From assembly GCA_910588865.1 (NCBI GenBank), contig CAJUSJ010000022.1, forward strand, positions 17,637-49,866: 32,230 nt of DNA. Direction: 5' to 3'. The first letter of the stretch is position 1. Each line of letters begins with the position of its first letter. The position numbers and the translations under genes were made by a program. Origin of the DNA: an uncultured Lachnospiraceae bacterium (GTDB taxonomy: Bacteria > Bacillota > Clostridia > Lachnospirales > Lachnospiraceae). The notes beneath the pieces were generated by a model that made no database searches, was not told the DNA's origin, and worked only from the letters and a program-made list of their open reading frames with translations. This document shows, one piece after another, positions 15,202 to 23,708 of this stretch.

Positions 15202-17064
15202 CTAAGACAGCTGTCCCAGCACCCACTCCACGTCATCTGTGGTCTTTAAGGTCTCCAAAAGCGCGGGATCTTCCAAAAGCGTGCACAGCTTGCTCAAAAG
15301 ATCCAGATGCTCGTCGCCGATTCCGGCGATGCCGAACACCAGGTAGGCTTTCTCGGCCCCAAAATCCACTCCTTCCGGATACTGGAAACACACGATACCG
15401 GTTTTCTTCACCGTGCCCTTGGCCTGGGTCGTGCCGTGGGGAATGGCCACTCCCATGCCGATGTAGGTGGATACCAGCTTCTCCCTCTCCTGCATCGCGT
15501 CAATGTAAGTCTCGTCTACATAGCCCAGCTTCACCAGCATCTCACCGGCCGCCTGGATGGCCTCCTCCTTTGTCACAGGCTTCCTTCCCAGTTGAATCCC
15601 TTCTCGTATGATCACCTGCTTTTTGATGGGAACGTCGGGGATGACGATGTCCGTGTTCTCCCCTGCCGGAGCCGCCGGAGCGTCCCCTGTGGTCAGCTGC
15701 ACGTACAAAGCGTCCAGAGCCGGATCCGCGAGGAAATTGCCGATGGTGATCAGCTGTGCCTGGGGCGCTGACTTTCTGGCTCTATCCGCCAGAGTGGTCT
15801 GGACAACAGCGATGTCGCAGTCACCGGGGATATTGTCAACAGATGTGTTGCTCACCGCGATATCCGGGCGGTTGGCCTTGATCCGGTTGCGGAACTTGGT
15901 GGCTCCCATGGCGGAAGAGCCCATCCCCGCGTCGCAGGCGAAAATGATCTTTTTGATCTCCGAAGACTTCTCAATGGTCCCCGGCACAGCCGCTCCGCCC
16001 TTGGCCTGAGCCTTCATGGCCGCCATCTCCTTCTGGGCCTCCTCCAAGCTCTTTCCTCCCGCCATTTTCACCAGCACAGAGGCAATGGCAAAGGAGATCC
16101 CCGCGGAAATCACCACACCCACCAGGACCTTAAGCATATCTGGTCCCGGGGTCATCATCATATAGGCGATGATGGAGCCCGGGGAAGCTGGTCCCACCAG
16201 CCCGCATCCGGTTATGTTGAACCAGAAGATGGCCGCGATATTTCCCACCATAGGAGCAATGATCACCAGAGGATTCATCAGGATATAGGGGAAATAAATC
16301 TCATGGATGCCGCCCAGCAGGTGGATGATCACCGCGCCGGGGGCGGAATCCTTGGTGGCCTTATCCTTACAGAAAAACATATAAGCCAGCAGCACGCCAA
16401 GTCCCGGCCCCGGGTTGGGCTCCAGCATGTACATGATGGATTTTCCCGTCTCCGCGGCCTGGGCCGTCGCGATGGGGGTAAAGATGCCGTGATTGATGGC
16501 GTTGTTTAAAAACAGCACCTTGGCTGGCTCGATGAACACCGCTACCAAAGGCAGAAGTTCGTTCTGTACCAGCACATTGACGCCTGCTGACAGGATCTGG
16601 AGCAGCCCGCTCATCACCGGGCCGATAACCACATAGCCCAGCATGGCCAGGATCATACCCAGAATGCCTGCTGAAAAGTTGTTGATCAGCATCTCAAAGC
16701 CCGCGGGCATATGGCCATCCATGGCCTCGTCAAACTTTTTTACGCAAAAACCCGCCAGAGGGCCCATGACCATGGCTGCCATCAGCATGGTGATGTCGGT
16801 GTTGCTCATGATCGCTCCGATCACCGCGATGGCTCCCACCACCCGCCCTCTGTCTCCGCCGATCATCCTGCCGCCTGTGGAGGCGATAAGGATAGGGATC
16901 AAGTAGGTGAGCATAGGGCCTACCATGCTGTTGAATCCCTTATTGGGTATCCATCCCGTATCAATAAACAGCGCCGCCAAAAAGCCGAAAGCGATCAGGG
17001 CGCCGATGTTGGGCATAACCATTGCTGATAAAAATTTGCCAAATTTCTGAACTTTATTTTTCAA
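15202..17064 (-). CDS. mtlA: Mannitol-type PTS transporter EIICBA
   Basis: A 620-aa membrane PTS permease that imports and phosphorylates a hexitol. The IIC domain (about 1-345) matches MtlA, including FIEPAKVLFLNNAINHGIF (178-195) and the GIHE motif at 252-255. The IIB domain has phosphorylatable C377 in ACDAGMGSSAMGA. An Ala/Pro/Gly-rich linker (about 460-470) leads to IIA, with active H543 in IPHGT. All three domains are present, as in E. coli MtlA. The start codon is TTG 17064, seven bases after GAGGAGG; no ATG is well placed. It is the last gene of the PfkB-SorE-DeoR-PTS operon, before a strong terminator. Mannitol is the best substrate guess; another hexitol cannot be excluded. Confidence 0.92.
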   Translation of the reverse strand: MKNKVQKFGKFLSAMVMPNIGALIAFGFLAALFIDTGWIPNKGFNSMVGPMLTYLIPILIASTGGRMIGGDRGRVVGAIAVIGAIMSNTDITMLMAAMVMGPLAGFCVKKFDEAMDGHMPAGFEMLINNFSAGILGMILAMLGYVVIGPVMSGLLQILSAGVNVLVQNELLPLVAVFIEPAKVLFLNNAINHGIFTPIATAQAAETGKSIMYMLEPNPGPGLGVLLAYMFFCKDKATKDSAPGAVIIHLLGGIHEIYFPYILMNPLVIIAPMVGNIAAIFWFNITGCGLVGPASPGSIIAYMMMTPGPDMLKVLVGVVISAGISFAIASVLVKMAGGKSLEEAQKEMAAMKAQAKGGAAVPGTIEKSSEIKKIIFACDAGMGSSAMGATKFRNRIKANRPDIAVSNTSVDNIPGDCDIAVVQTTLADRARKSAPQAQLITIGNFLADPALDALYVQLTTGDAPAAPAGENTDIVIPDVPIKKQVIIREGIQLGRKPVTKEEAIQAAGEMLVKLGYVDETYIDAMQEREKLVSTYIGMGVAIPHGTTQAKGTVKKTGIVCFQYPEGVDFGAEKAYLVFGIAGIGDEHLDLLSKLCTLLEDPALLETLKTTDDVEWVLGQLS

Positions 17065-17110
17065 GACAGCTCCTCCTCAACACTGGCAGAGCGCGGGGGG
17101 AACCGACCAA

Positions 17111-17872
17111 CTACAAGACCATGACGCCGGCTTTCTCACATTCTCCAAGAAATTCCTCAGGCAGGTTTCCGTCAGACACCACCACATGAATCTTCTCCAG
17201 CCCGCAGATGCCGAAAGTGCTCCAGACCCCGATCTTGGAGGAATCCATGAGTACGATGGCCTGTTCCGCCTGCTCTATGGCTGTCTGCTTTAAGATGGCT
17301 TCGTCGTTGCTTCCACAGGTAAATCCTGTCCTGGAACTGTAGCCTGTAACTCCCAAAAAGGTCTGGGTAAAGTTCACCCTTTCCAGCTCCCTCACCGCCG
17401 AGATGCCGCAGACACTTTGGCTGTAGCGGTTTAATGCCCCTCCGGGGATCATCACTGTGGGCTTTGAGAGATTGGCCAGCTCCGTGGCGCAGCTCAGTCC
17501 CGTGGTGTAGATCAGGTTAGACTGATCAGGAAACTGGCGGGCAAGCAGGGTCGTGGTGCTTCCGGAGTCCACAAAGATGGTGGTGTCCGGCCGCAAGAGG
17601 GTGAGAGCCTTTTCGGCAATCTTCTGTTTTTCGGAAATGTTGCGGACAGAGCGGTTGCTCAGGTAGTCGTCTGTTCCAATAACCACCTGGACAGACTTGG
17701 CTCCGCCGTGGATCCTGACGATCCGCCTGGCCTCGTCGAGAAGCCTTAAATCTGTCCGCAGGGTCATCTCCGACACATTGGGAAACGCATCCTTTATCTG
17801 GGAAAAGCTGACGGTTCCATGTTCATTGATCAGTTCGACAATCGCGTTTCTGCGTGTTTCCATTGAATCCAA
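17111..17872 (-). CDS. DeoR-family transcriptional regulator
   Basis: A 253-aa repressor. The N-terminal DeoR helix-turn-helix (RRNAIVELINEHGTVSFSQI...SEMTLRTDLRLLDE, residues about 7-48) leads into HGGAK, then a sugar-phosphate-sensing DeoRC domain (FVDSGSTTTLLARQF, MDSSKIG). TTG 17872 is the better start, six bases from GGAGG; the in-frame ATG 17863 would be 15 bases away. It sits inside the hexitol operon, 51 bases after the SorE-like gene and 46 before the PTS. A perfect TTGTTGT-T-ACAACAA dyad in the operon leader (20252-20266) is a candidate binding site. Derepression by a hexitol or ketose phosphate is typical of the family. Confidence 0.9.
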   Translation of the reverse strand: MDSMETRRNAIVELINEHGTVSFSQIKDAFPNVSEMTLRTDLRLLDEARRIVRIHGGAKSVQVVIGTDDYLSNRSVRNISEKQKIAEKALTLLRPDTTIFVDSGSTTTLLARQFPDQSNLIYTTGLSCATELANLSKPTVMIPGGALNRYSQSVCGISAVRELERVNFTQTFLGVTGYSSRTGFTCGSNDEAILKQTAIEQAEQAIVLMDSSKIGVWSTFGICGLEKIHVVVSDGNLPEEFLGECEKAGVMVL

Positions 17873-17923
17873 AATAGTCCTCCCGTCCGCGCCAAAATCC
17901 GCGGACCGGGTTCTGGCGCCTAA

Positions 17924-19192
17924 TTATTTTTCTATAAAATTAGCCAACAAATATTCTTCCGCCTCCGGGCACCATAAGCCCTTGTGGGCATCCACGATAT
18001 CGGCCAGCTCTATGAGACGGCGGTCATTGTTCTCCTGGCCCCTGGCCCGCAGGTCCGTCAGGGCGGTGAGGGGCATGGAGAGCCATGTGTAGATCAGCTT
18101 TTTGCCGCCGGGAATCTTAGGCAGGTTCAAGGTAGTCTCGGCCACCGCGTCCAGGCCTCCAATGTGGGTCACCATCACCGCCGGGTCGATCCTCTTGGCC
18201 GCTGTCAGCTCCAGGGACTCGATCATGTCCGCGGTGTTGCCGCCTGTGGTTCCCATAACGTGGGTGGAGTTGTAGTGCACATCATAAAAGTTGATGGTGG
18301 CGCTGAACTTGTTGTCCGTGGGGCCGGCGAAGAAATTAAGGCAGCCATCCCGTCCCAGAATATCGCTGGACTGCTTGATCACCGCGGCCACCGGGGCATA
18401 GCACAGCACATCGTCATAGCCGGTTCCGCCGGAGATCTTCATAAGCTCTGCCACCGGATCCTCAAATTTTCCTGTGTTGACAAAATGGACCTCAATGCCT
18501 TCCTTTGCGTACTCCCGCGGCGGGAACAGCTGGGCCGCTCTGTCCAGGCGGTCCTGAGCCAGGTCGGTGACCACCACAAGGGAGGGACGGACATCCCTGT
18601 GAAGGGCATAGGTCAGGGCTCCCAGACCCATAGGACCCGCTCCTGCCATAATAGCCAGCTTGCCGTTCTCCTTGATGCCCATCTGGTGGGTGTACACGCC
18701 CATCTGGGTGTGGTAAGCCGCGTTGAACGCGCCGATGCTGCAGGACATGGGCTCTGCCAGAGATGCCTCATAGTAGGCCCTTCCCTTGTATTCCAGGAGG
18801 CATCCCAGTTCCATAACCTCTGCCGGGATGACACAGTAGGTGGTATCCCCGCCGAAGAACTCATAGGAATACCCGGGGCTCCACATGGTTCCCTTGTAGT
18901 TCAGGGCCGGCTGCAGGGTAAACTTCATGCCCGGCTTAAACGTATCCTGATGGTTCTTTCCAACCTTCACAATATCCCCCGCGAACTCATGTCCCATGAT
19001 GGCCGGATGCTCTGCCACGTCGTCGTGGACTCTCTTGTGCTTCTCCCCAAGGATCGCGCACTTATATGTAGACATACAGATGCTGTCAGAAACCACCTTC
19101 ACCAAGATCTCGTCGTCGGTGATCTCCGGCAGTTCAAACTCCTCCAGTCTTAAATCATTTGCTCCATGCAGTCTCACGCCTTTTGCTTTCAT
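17924..19192 (-). CDS. SorE-like (L-sorbose-1-phosphate reductase) zinc-type dehydrogenase
   Basis: A 422-aa medium-chain dehydrogenase strongly resembling L-sorbose-1-phosphate reductase SorE. Shared blocks are LRLEEFELPEITDDEILVKV, DDVAEHPAIMGHEFAGDI (with the GHE metal motif), EPMSCSIGAFNAAYH, AGAGPMGLGALTYALH (nucleotide fold) and DGCLNFFAGPTDNKFSATIN, HYNSTHVMGTTGGNT, GGKKLIYT. SorE reversibly interconverts L-sorbose-1-P and D-glucitol-6-P using NAD(P)(H). ATG 19192 has AAAGGAG upstream. With a mannitol-type PTS and a PfkB kinase in the operon, oxidation of a hexitol phosphate at C2 to a ketose-1-phosphate is a plausible in vivo direction. The family is certain enough; the substrate is inferred. 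Confidence 0.87.
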   Translation of the reverse strand: MKAKGVRLHGANDLRLEEFELPEITDDEILVKVVSDSICMSTYKCAILGEKHKRVHDDVAEHPAIMGHEFAGDIVKVGKNHQDTFKPGMKFTLQPALNYKGTMWSPGYSYEFFGGDTTYCVIPAEVMELGCLLEYKGRAYYEASLAEPMSCSIGAFNAAYHTQMGVYTHQMGIKENGKLAIMAGAGPMGLGALTYALHRDVRPSLVVVTDLAQDRLDRAAQLFPPREYAKEGIEVHFVNTGKFEDPVAELMKISGGTGYDDVLCYAPVAAVIKQSSDILGRDGCLNFFAGPTDNKFSATINFYDVHYNSTHVMGTTGGNTADMIESLELTAAKRIDPAVMVTHIGGLDAVAETTLNLPKIPGGKKLIYTWLSMPLTALTDLRARGQENNDRRLIELADIVDAHKGLWCPEAEEYLLANFIEK

Positions 19193-19286
19193 AATAAATA
19201 CTCCTTTCTTATAATAAACCTTATTTTATTTACACACAAGCAGGAAAAAATGACGAACAATCTCTACGGTTCCGTTATGCCGCGGT

Positions 19287-20228
19287 TCACACCGGGGCAG
19301 ACGCATGGAACACTACCTTTGGGATCAGGTCCTTGATCACGTCGTATTCCGCGGCCTGGGTGCCGCTGCACATCACATTGGCCGCTCCCGTGGCAGTGGA
19401 CAGACGCACCGTGTCCTCCAGGCTCATACCCTTCTCCTCGGCTACCGCCAGAGCCGCCACCACGCTGTCCCCGGCTCCCACGGTGCTTCCCACAGGCACC
19501 TTCAGGCCTTCCGCATAGATCGATGTATCCCTGGTTACATACAAAGCGCCGTCCCCTCCCAGGGAAATGACCACCTTCTCAATGCCGTGGCATGCCATCA
19601 GCTTTCTCGCGGCCTCCTCCAGCTCCTCTTTTGTCTCCAGTGTTCTTCCAAAGAGCCTGGAAAGCTCATGGTTGTTGGGCTTTACCAGATAGGGCGAGGC
19701 CTTCAGCCCTTCTGCCAGCAGCTCCCCGTCCGCGTCCAGGATCACCTTCGTCCCCCTGTCCCGGCAGGCCTTCACCCATGTGCCATAGGTATCTTTTGGA
19801 GCTCCTTTGGGAAGGCTGCCGGAGAGAACCACAATGTCCCCCTTATTCAGTTTCCCCAGCAGCCCTTTCAGAAGGTTTTCCAGGACCTCCTCTGTGACCG
19901 TGATCCCCTGCTCATTGATGTCCGTGTTGGTATGCCGTTTGGGATCCACCACTTTCAGGTTGGTCCTGGTCTCCCCTTCCACAAAATGAAAACAAGTCTC
20001 CAATTCCATCTCTTCAAGCGCCGCCAAAATGGCTTTTCCCGTGGAACCGCCCAGAATCCCCGCGGCTATGCTCTTCCCCTCAAGTTTTTGGATGACCTTG
20101 GAGACATTGATCCCCTTTCCCCCTGGATCTGTCCTCATGGCGGTGACCCGGTTGACGCTGTCAACGGCAAAGTCCTGGATCTCCACCGTCTTATCCAGAG
20201 CCGGATTCAGTGTTACCGTGTAAATCAT
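19287..20228 (-). CDS. PfkB-family 1-phosphofructokinase / tagatose-6-phosphate kinase
   Basis: A 313-aa ribokinase-fold sugar-phosphate kinase of the FruK/LacC group. It starts MIYTVTLNPALDKTVEI, has RTDPGGKGINVSKVI (32-46), VVLSGSLPKG, KPNNHEL and the C-terminal ATP/catalytic signature GAGDSVVAALAVA with catalytic Asp near 255. ATG 20228 follows AAAGGAGGGG. It is the first gene of the hexitol operon, about 95 bases upstream of the SorE-like gene. It would phosphorylate fructose-1-P (or another ketohexose phosphate) to the bisphosphate for aldolase. FruK versus LacC specificity cannot be told from motifs; context with a possible fructose-1-P producer favours FruK-like use. Confidence 0.88.
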   Translation of the reverse strand: MIYTVTLNPALDKTVEIQDFAVDSVNRVTAMRTDPGGKGINVSKVIQKLEGKSIAAGILGGSTGKAILAALEEMELETCFHFVEGETRTNLKVVDPKRHTNTDINEQGITVTEEVLENLLKGLLGKLNKGDIVVLSGSLPKGAPKDTYGTWVKACRDRGTKVILDADGELLAEGLKASPYLVKPNNHELSRLFGRTLETKEELEEAARKLMACHGIEKVVISLGGDGALYVTRDTSIYAEGLKVPVGSTVGAGDSVVAALAVAEEKGMSLEDTVRLSTATGAANVMCSGTQAAEYDVIKDLIPKVVFHASAPV

Positions 20229-20251
20229 AGTACCCCTCCTTTTCGCCGATA

Positions 20252-20266
20252 TTGTTGTTACAACAA
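20252..20266. promoter_or_regulatory. DeoR-type operator candidate in hexitol operon leader
   Basis: A perfect dyad TTGTTGT-T-ACAACAA lies between the pfkB-type promoter and its ribosome site. A related half TTTGTTTCAAC is nearby at about 20277-20286. Repression by the operon's own DeoR protein is inferred. Confidence 0.6.
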
Positions 20267-20298
20267 CTTATTATTTTTGTTTCAACATCTATGACCCT

Positions 20299-20327
20299 AT
20301 AATAACAGGCATTTTCTCCTTTGTCAA
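20299..20327 (-). promoter_or_regulatory. Promoter of the hexitol operon
   Basis: Minus-strand TTGACA (20322-20327), a 17-base spacer and TATTAT (20299-20304); a near-consensus sigma-A promoter about 70 bases before the first start codon. Confidence 0.8.
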
Positions 20328-20366
20328 CTGTTATTTCAAAAATTATTCAATTCCTTTCAAAAGTCC

Positions 20367-20394
20367 TTGCACCTTTCGGATTTTTCTATATAAT
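20367..20394 (+). promoter_or_regulatory. Promoter of carB
   Basis: TTGCAC (20367-20372), a 16-base spacer and consensus TATAAT (20389-20394), about 31 bases upstream of the carB start. No attenuator or PyrR-like hairpin was seen between it and the start. Confidence 0.75.
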
Positions 20395-20425
20395 AGAATG
20401 AGAAAAAAACAAGGAGGATATCAAG

Positions 20426-23400
20426 ATGCCACAAAGAACTGACATTCACAAAGTACTGATCATCGGCTCCGGCCCTATCATCATCGGCCAGGCCTGTGAA
20501 TTTGACTACTCCGGAACCCAGGCCTGCAAAGCCCTCAGGAAACTGGGCTATGAGATCGTGCTGGTGAACTCCAACCCGGCTACCATCATGACAGATCCGG
20601 AAACTGCCGATGTCACCTATATAGAACCCTTAAACGTGGAACGTCTGGAGCAGATCATCGCCAAAGAGCGGCCTGACGCCCTTCTCCCCAACTTAGGCGG
20701 CCAGTCCGGTTTAAACCTCTGCGCGGAGCTGTATAAAGAAGGCATTTTGGATAAATATAATGTGAAGGTCATCGGTGTACAGGTCGATGCCATCGAGAGG
20801 GGAGAAGACCGGATCGAATTTAAGAAGGCCATGAACAGCCTGGGCATCGAGATGGCCCGCAGCGAGGTAGCCTACTCGGTGGAAGAAGCCTTGAAGATCG
20901 CTGACCAGTTAGGCTACCCTGTGGTTCTCCGCCCCGCCTACACCATGGGCGGCGCTGGCGGCGGACTGGTCTATAATAAGGAAGAGCTGAAGGTGGTCTG
21001 CGCCAGAGGGCTCCAGGCCAGCCTGGTGGGACAGGTTCTGGTGGAGGAATCCATCCTGGGCTGGGAAGAGCTGGAGCTGGAGGTGGTCCGGGACCGGGAA
21101 GGCAACATGATCACGGTCTGCTTTATCGAGAACATCGACCCCTTAGGCGTACACACCGGAGATTCCTTCTGCTCCGCCCCCATGCTGACCATTTCCGAAG
21201 AATGCCAGAAACGGCTGCGGGAGCAGGCCTACAAGATCGTGGAATCCGTTCAGGTTATCGGCGGAACCAATGTACAGTTTGCCCATGACCCTGAGACGGA
21301 CCGGATCGTGGTCATTGAGATCAATCCCCGCACCTCCCGTTCCTCCGCCCTGGCCTCCAAGGCCACAGGCTTCCCCATTGCCCTGGTGTCCGCCATGCTG
21401 GCCACTGGCCTTACCTTAAAGGATATTCCCTGCGGCAAGTACGGCACCCTGGACAAATATGTTCCTGACGGGGACTATGTTGTCATCAAGTTCGCCCGCT
21501 GGGCATTTGAAAAATTCAAAGGCGTGGAAGACAAGCTGGGAACCCAGATGAGAGCCGTAGGCGAGGTCATGAGCATTGGAAAGACCTACAAGGAAGCTTT
21601 CCAGAAAGCCATCCGCAGCCTTGAGACAGGACGCTACGGCCTGGGACACGCAAAGGATTTTGATACCAGAACAAAGGATCAGCTTCTCCAGATGCTGATC
21701 ACCCCATCCAGCGAACGCTATTTTGTCATGTATGAGGCACTGCGCAAGGGAGCCACTGTGGAGGAGATCCACGAGATCACCAAGGTAAAGCACTGGTTCA
21801 TAGAGCAGATGAAAGAATTGGTGGAGGAAGAGGAGACTCTTATGAAGGCCAAAGGCAGCCTCCCCTCTGACGAGCTTCTGACCGCGGCCAAGAAGGATGG
21901 CTTCTCTGACAAATACTTAAGCCAGATCCTGGACATCCCGGAGGATGATATCCGGGGACGCCGGGTTGAGCTGGGTGTGGAGGAGGCCTGGGAGGGTGTC
22001 CATGTAAGCGGAACAAAGGACAGCGCCTACTACTACTCCACCTACAATGCCCCTGACAGAAGCACCGTGAACACGGACCGCCCCAAGATCATGATCCTGG
22101 GCGGAGGTCCCAACCGCATCGGCCAGGGTATTGAGTTTGACTACTGCTGCGTACACGCCTCCCTTGCCCTGAAAAAACTGGGCTTTGAGACCATTATCGT
22201 CAACTGCAACCCAGAAACCGTGTCCACAGACTACGACACCTCCGACAAGCTGTATTTTGAGCCCCTGACCCTGGAGGATGTGCTGAGCATTTACAAAAAA
22301 GAAAAACCCGCGGGGGTCATCGCCCAGTTCGGCGGCCAGACACCCTTAAACCTGGCAGCGGACCTGGAGAAAAACGGCGTAAAGATCCTGGGCACCTCCC
22401 CTTCTGTCATTGACCTGGCAGAGGACCGGGACCTGTTCAGGGCCATGATGGAAAAACTGGATATCCCCATGCCCGAGTCCGGCATGGCCACCACTGTGGA
22501 GGAGGCCATTGAGATCGCGGGCCGTATCGGCTATCCGGTTATGGTCCGCCCTTCCTATGTCCTGGGCGGACGGGGCATGGAAGTGGTCTATGATGACGAG
22601 AGCATGACAGGGTACATGAACGCCGCTGTAGGCGTCACCCCGGACCGCCCCATCCTCATCGACCGGTTCTTAAACCACGCCACTGAGTGCGAGGCAGACG
22701 CCATCAGCGACGGCTCCCACGCCTTTGTGCCCGCTGTTATGGAGCACATTGAGCTGGCCGGGGTCCACTCCGGCGACTCCGCCTGCATCATCCCTTCCGT
22801 CCATATTTCTCCTGAGAACGTGGAGACCATTAAGGATTACACCAGAAAGATCGCTGAGGAGATGCACGTCCGGGGCCTGATGAACATGCAGTACGCCATT
22901 GAGAACGGAAAGGTCTATGTCCTTGAGGCCAACCCCAGGGCTTCCCGCACGGTTCCCCTGGTATCCAAGGTGTGCGATATCCGCATGGTGCCCCTGGCCA
23001 CAGACATCATCACCTCGGAACTTACGGGCCGGCCATCGCCGATCCCGGCGCTGAAAGAGCAGGAGATCCCCAATTACGGCGTAAAGGAGGCGGTGTTCCC
23101 CTTCAACATGTTCCAGGAAGTGGATCCTATCCTTGGACCGGAGATGCGCTCTACGGGAGAAGTCCTGGGGCTGTCCCGCTCCTATGGAGAGGCCTTCTAC
23201 AAGGCCCAGGAAGCCACCCAGTCCAAACTTCCTCTGGAAGGCACGGTGCTGATCTCCGTCAACGCCAAGGACAAGCCGGAAGTAGTGGACATCGCGAGAA
23301 TCTTCGCGGAGGATGGGTTCCGGATCGTGGCCACGGGCCGCACCTACGACCTGATCTGCCAGGCAGGCATCCCGGCTCAGAAGGTGAAAAAGCTGTATGA

Positions 23401-23653
23401 GGGCCGCCCCAACATCCTGGATATGATCACCAACGGCAATATCCAGCTGATCATCAACTCTCCGGCAGGCAAGGAAAGCCGCCACGATGACAGCTATCTG
23501 CGGAAAGCCGCCATCAAGGCCAAGGTTCCCTATATGACCACCATGGCAGCGGCCAAGGCTACCGCCAAAGGGATCCATTACGTAAAAACCCACGGACAAG
23601 GTGAAGTGAAATCTCTGCAGCAGCTTCACAGTGAGATTCACGATATGGAATAA
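20426..23653 (+). CDS. carB: Carbamoyl-phosphate synthase large subunit
   Basis: A 1075-aa enzyme, the full family length. With the small subunit it makes carbamoyl phosphate from ammonia (from glutamine), bicarbonate and two ATP, feeding arginine and pyrimidine synthesis in the cytoplasm. Two homologous synthetase halves are visible: KVLIIGSGPIIIGQACEFDYSG near the N-terminus and IMILGGGPNRIGQGIEFDYC near 550, each followed by an ATP-grasp fold (RPAYTMGGAGGG; RPSYVLGGRGME). The last ~140 residues are the regulatory MGS-like domain. ATG 20426 follows AAGGAGG. It is a single-gene unit with its own promoter and terminator, and the small-subunit gene carA is not in this window, which is unusual. 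Confidence 0.98.
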   Translation: MPQRTDIHKVLIIGSGPIIIGQACEFDYSGTQACKALRKLGYEIVLVNSNPATIMTDPETADVTYIEPLNVERLEQIIAKERPDALLPNLGGQSGLNLCAELYKEGILDKYNVKVIGVQVDAIERGEDRIEFKKAMNSLGIEMARSEVAYSVEEALKIADQLGYPVVLRPAYTMGGAGGGLVYNKEELKVVCARGLQASLVGQVLVEESILGWEELELEVVRDREGNMITVCFIENIDPLGVHTGDSFCSAPMLTISEECQKRLREQAYKIVESVQVIGGTNVQFAHDPETDRIVVIEINPRTSRSSALASKATGFPIALVSAMLATGLTLKDIPCGKYGTLDKYVPDGDYVVIKFARWAFEKFKGVEDKLGTQMRAVGEVMSIGKTYKEAFQKAIRSLETGRYGLGHAKDFDTRTKDQLLQMLITPSSERYFVMYEALRKGATVEEIHEITKVKHWFIEQMKELVEEEETLMKAKGSLPSDELLTAAKKDGFSDKYLSQILDIPEDDIRGRRVELGVEEAWEGVHVSGTKDSAYYYSTYNAPDRSTVNTDRPKIMILGGGPNRIGQGIEFDYCCVHASLALKKLGFETIIVNCNPETVSTDYDTSDKLYFEPLTLEDVLSIYKKEKPAGVIAQFGGQTPLNLAADLEKNGVKILGTSPSVIDLAEDRDLFRAMMEKLDIPMPESGMATTVEEAIEIAGRIGYPVMVRPSYVLGGRGMEVVYDDESMTGYMNAAVGVTPDRPILIDRFLNHATECEADAISDGSHAFVPAVMEHIELAGVHSGDSACIIPSVHISPENVETIKDYTRKIAEEMHVRGLMNMQYAIENGKVYVLEANPRASRTVPLVSKVCDIRMVPLATDIITSELTGRPSPIPALKEQEIPNYGVKEAVFPFNMFQEVDPILGPEMRSTGEVLGLSRSYGEAFYKAQEATQSKLPLEGTVLISVNAKDKPEVVDIARIFAEDGFRIVATGRTYDLICQAGIPAQKVKKLYEGRPNILDMITNGNIQLIINSPAGKESRHDDSYLRKAAIKAKVPYMTTMAAAKATAKGIHYVKTHGQGEVKSLQQLHSEIHDME

Positions 23654-23661
23654 TAAGAATT

Positions 23662-23700
23662 CCCCCGCGCGATCTTCTTAACGCGCGGGGGATTGTTTTC
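23662..23700 (+). terminator. Terminator of carB
   Basis: A perfect 10-bp stem CCCCCGCGCG/CGCGCGGGGG (23662-23671, 23682-23691) with a 10-base loop, followed by ATTGTTTT. Confidence 0.92.
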
Positions 23701-23708
23701 TGGCAATG

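Noticed and set aside
17984..19153. 389-codon plus-strand open frame
   Set aside because: Antisense to the SorE-like dehydrogenase, which has clear family motifs; the His/Gly/Val-rich translation matches nothing.
19193..19260. Promoter-like TTGTGT-17-TATTAT before the SorE-like gene
   Set aside because: The implied start site would fall in the ribosome-binding site, leaving no usable leader.
19305..20294. 329-codon plus-strand open frame
   Set aside because: Antisense shadow of the PfkB-type kinase and running through its promoter and operator.
22670..23641. 323-codon minus-strand open frame
   Set aside because: Antisense to the conserved second half of carB; no start signal.
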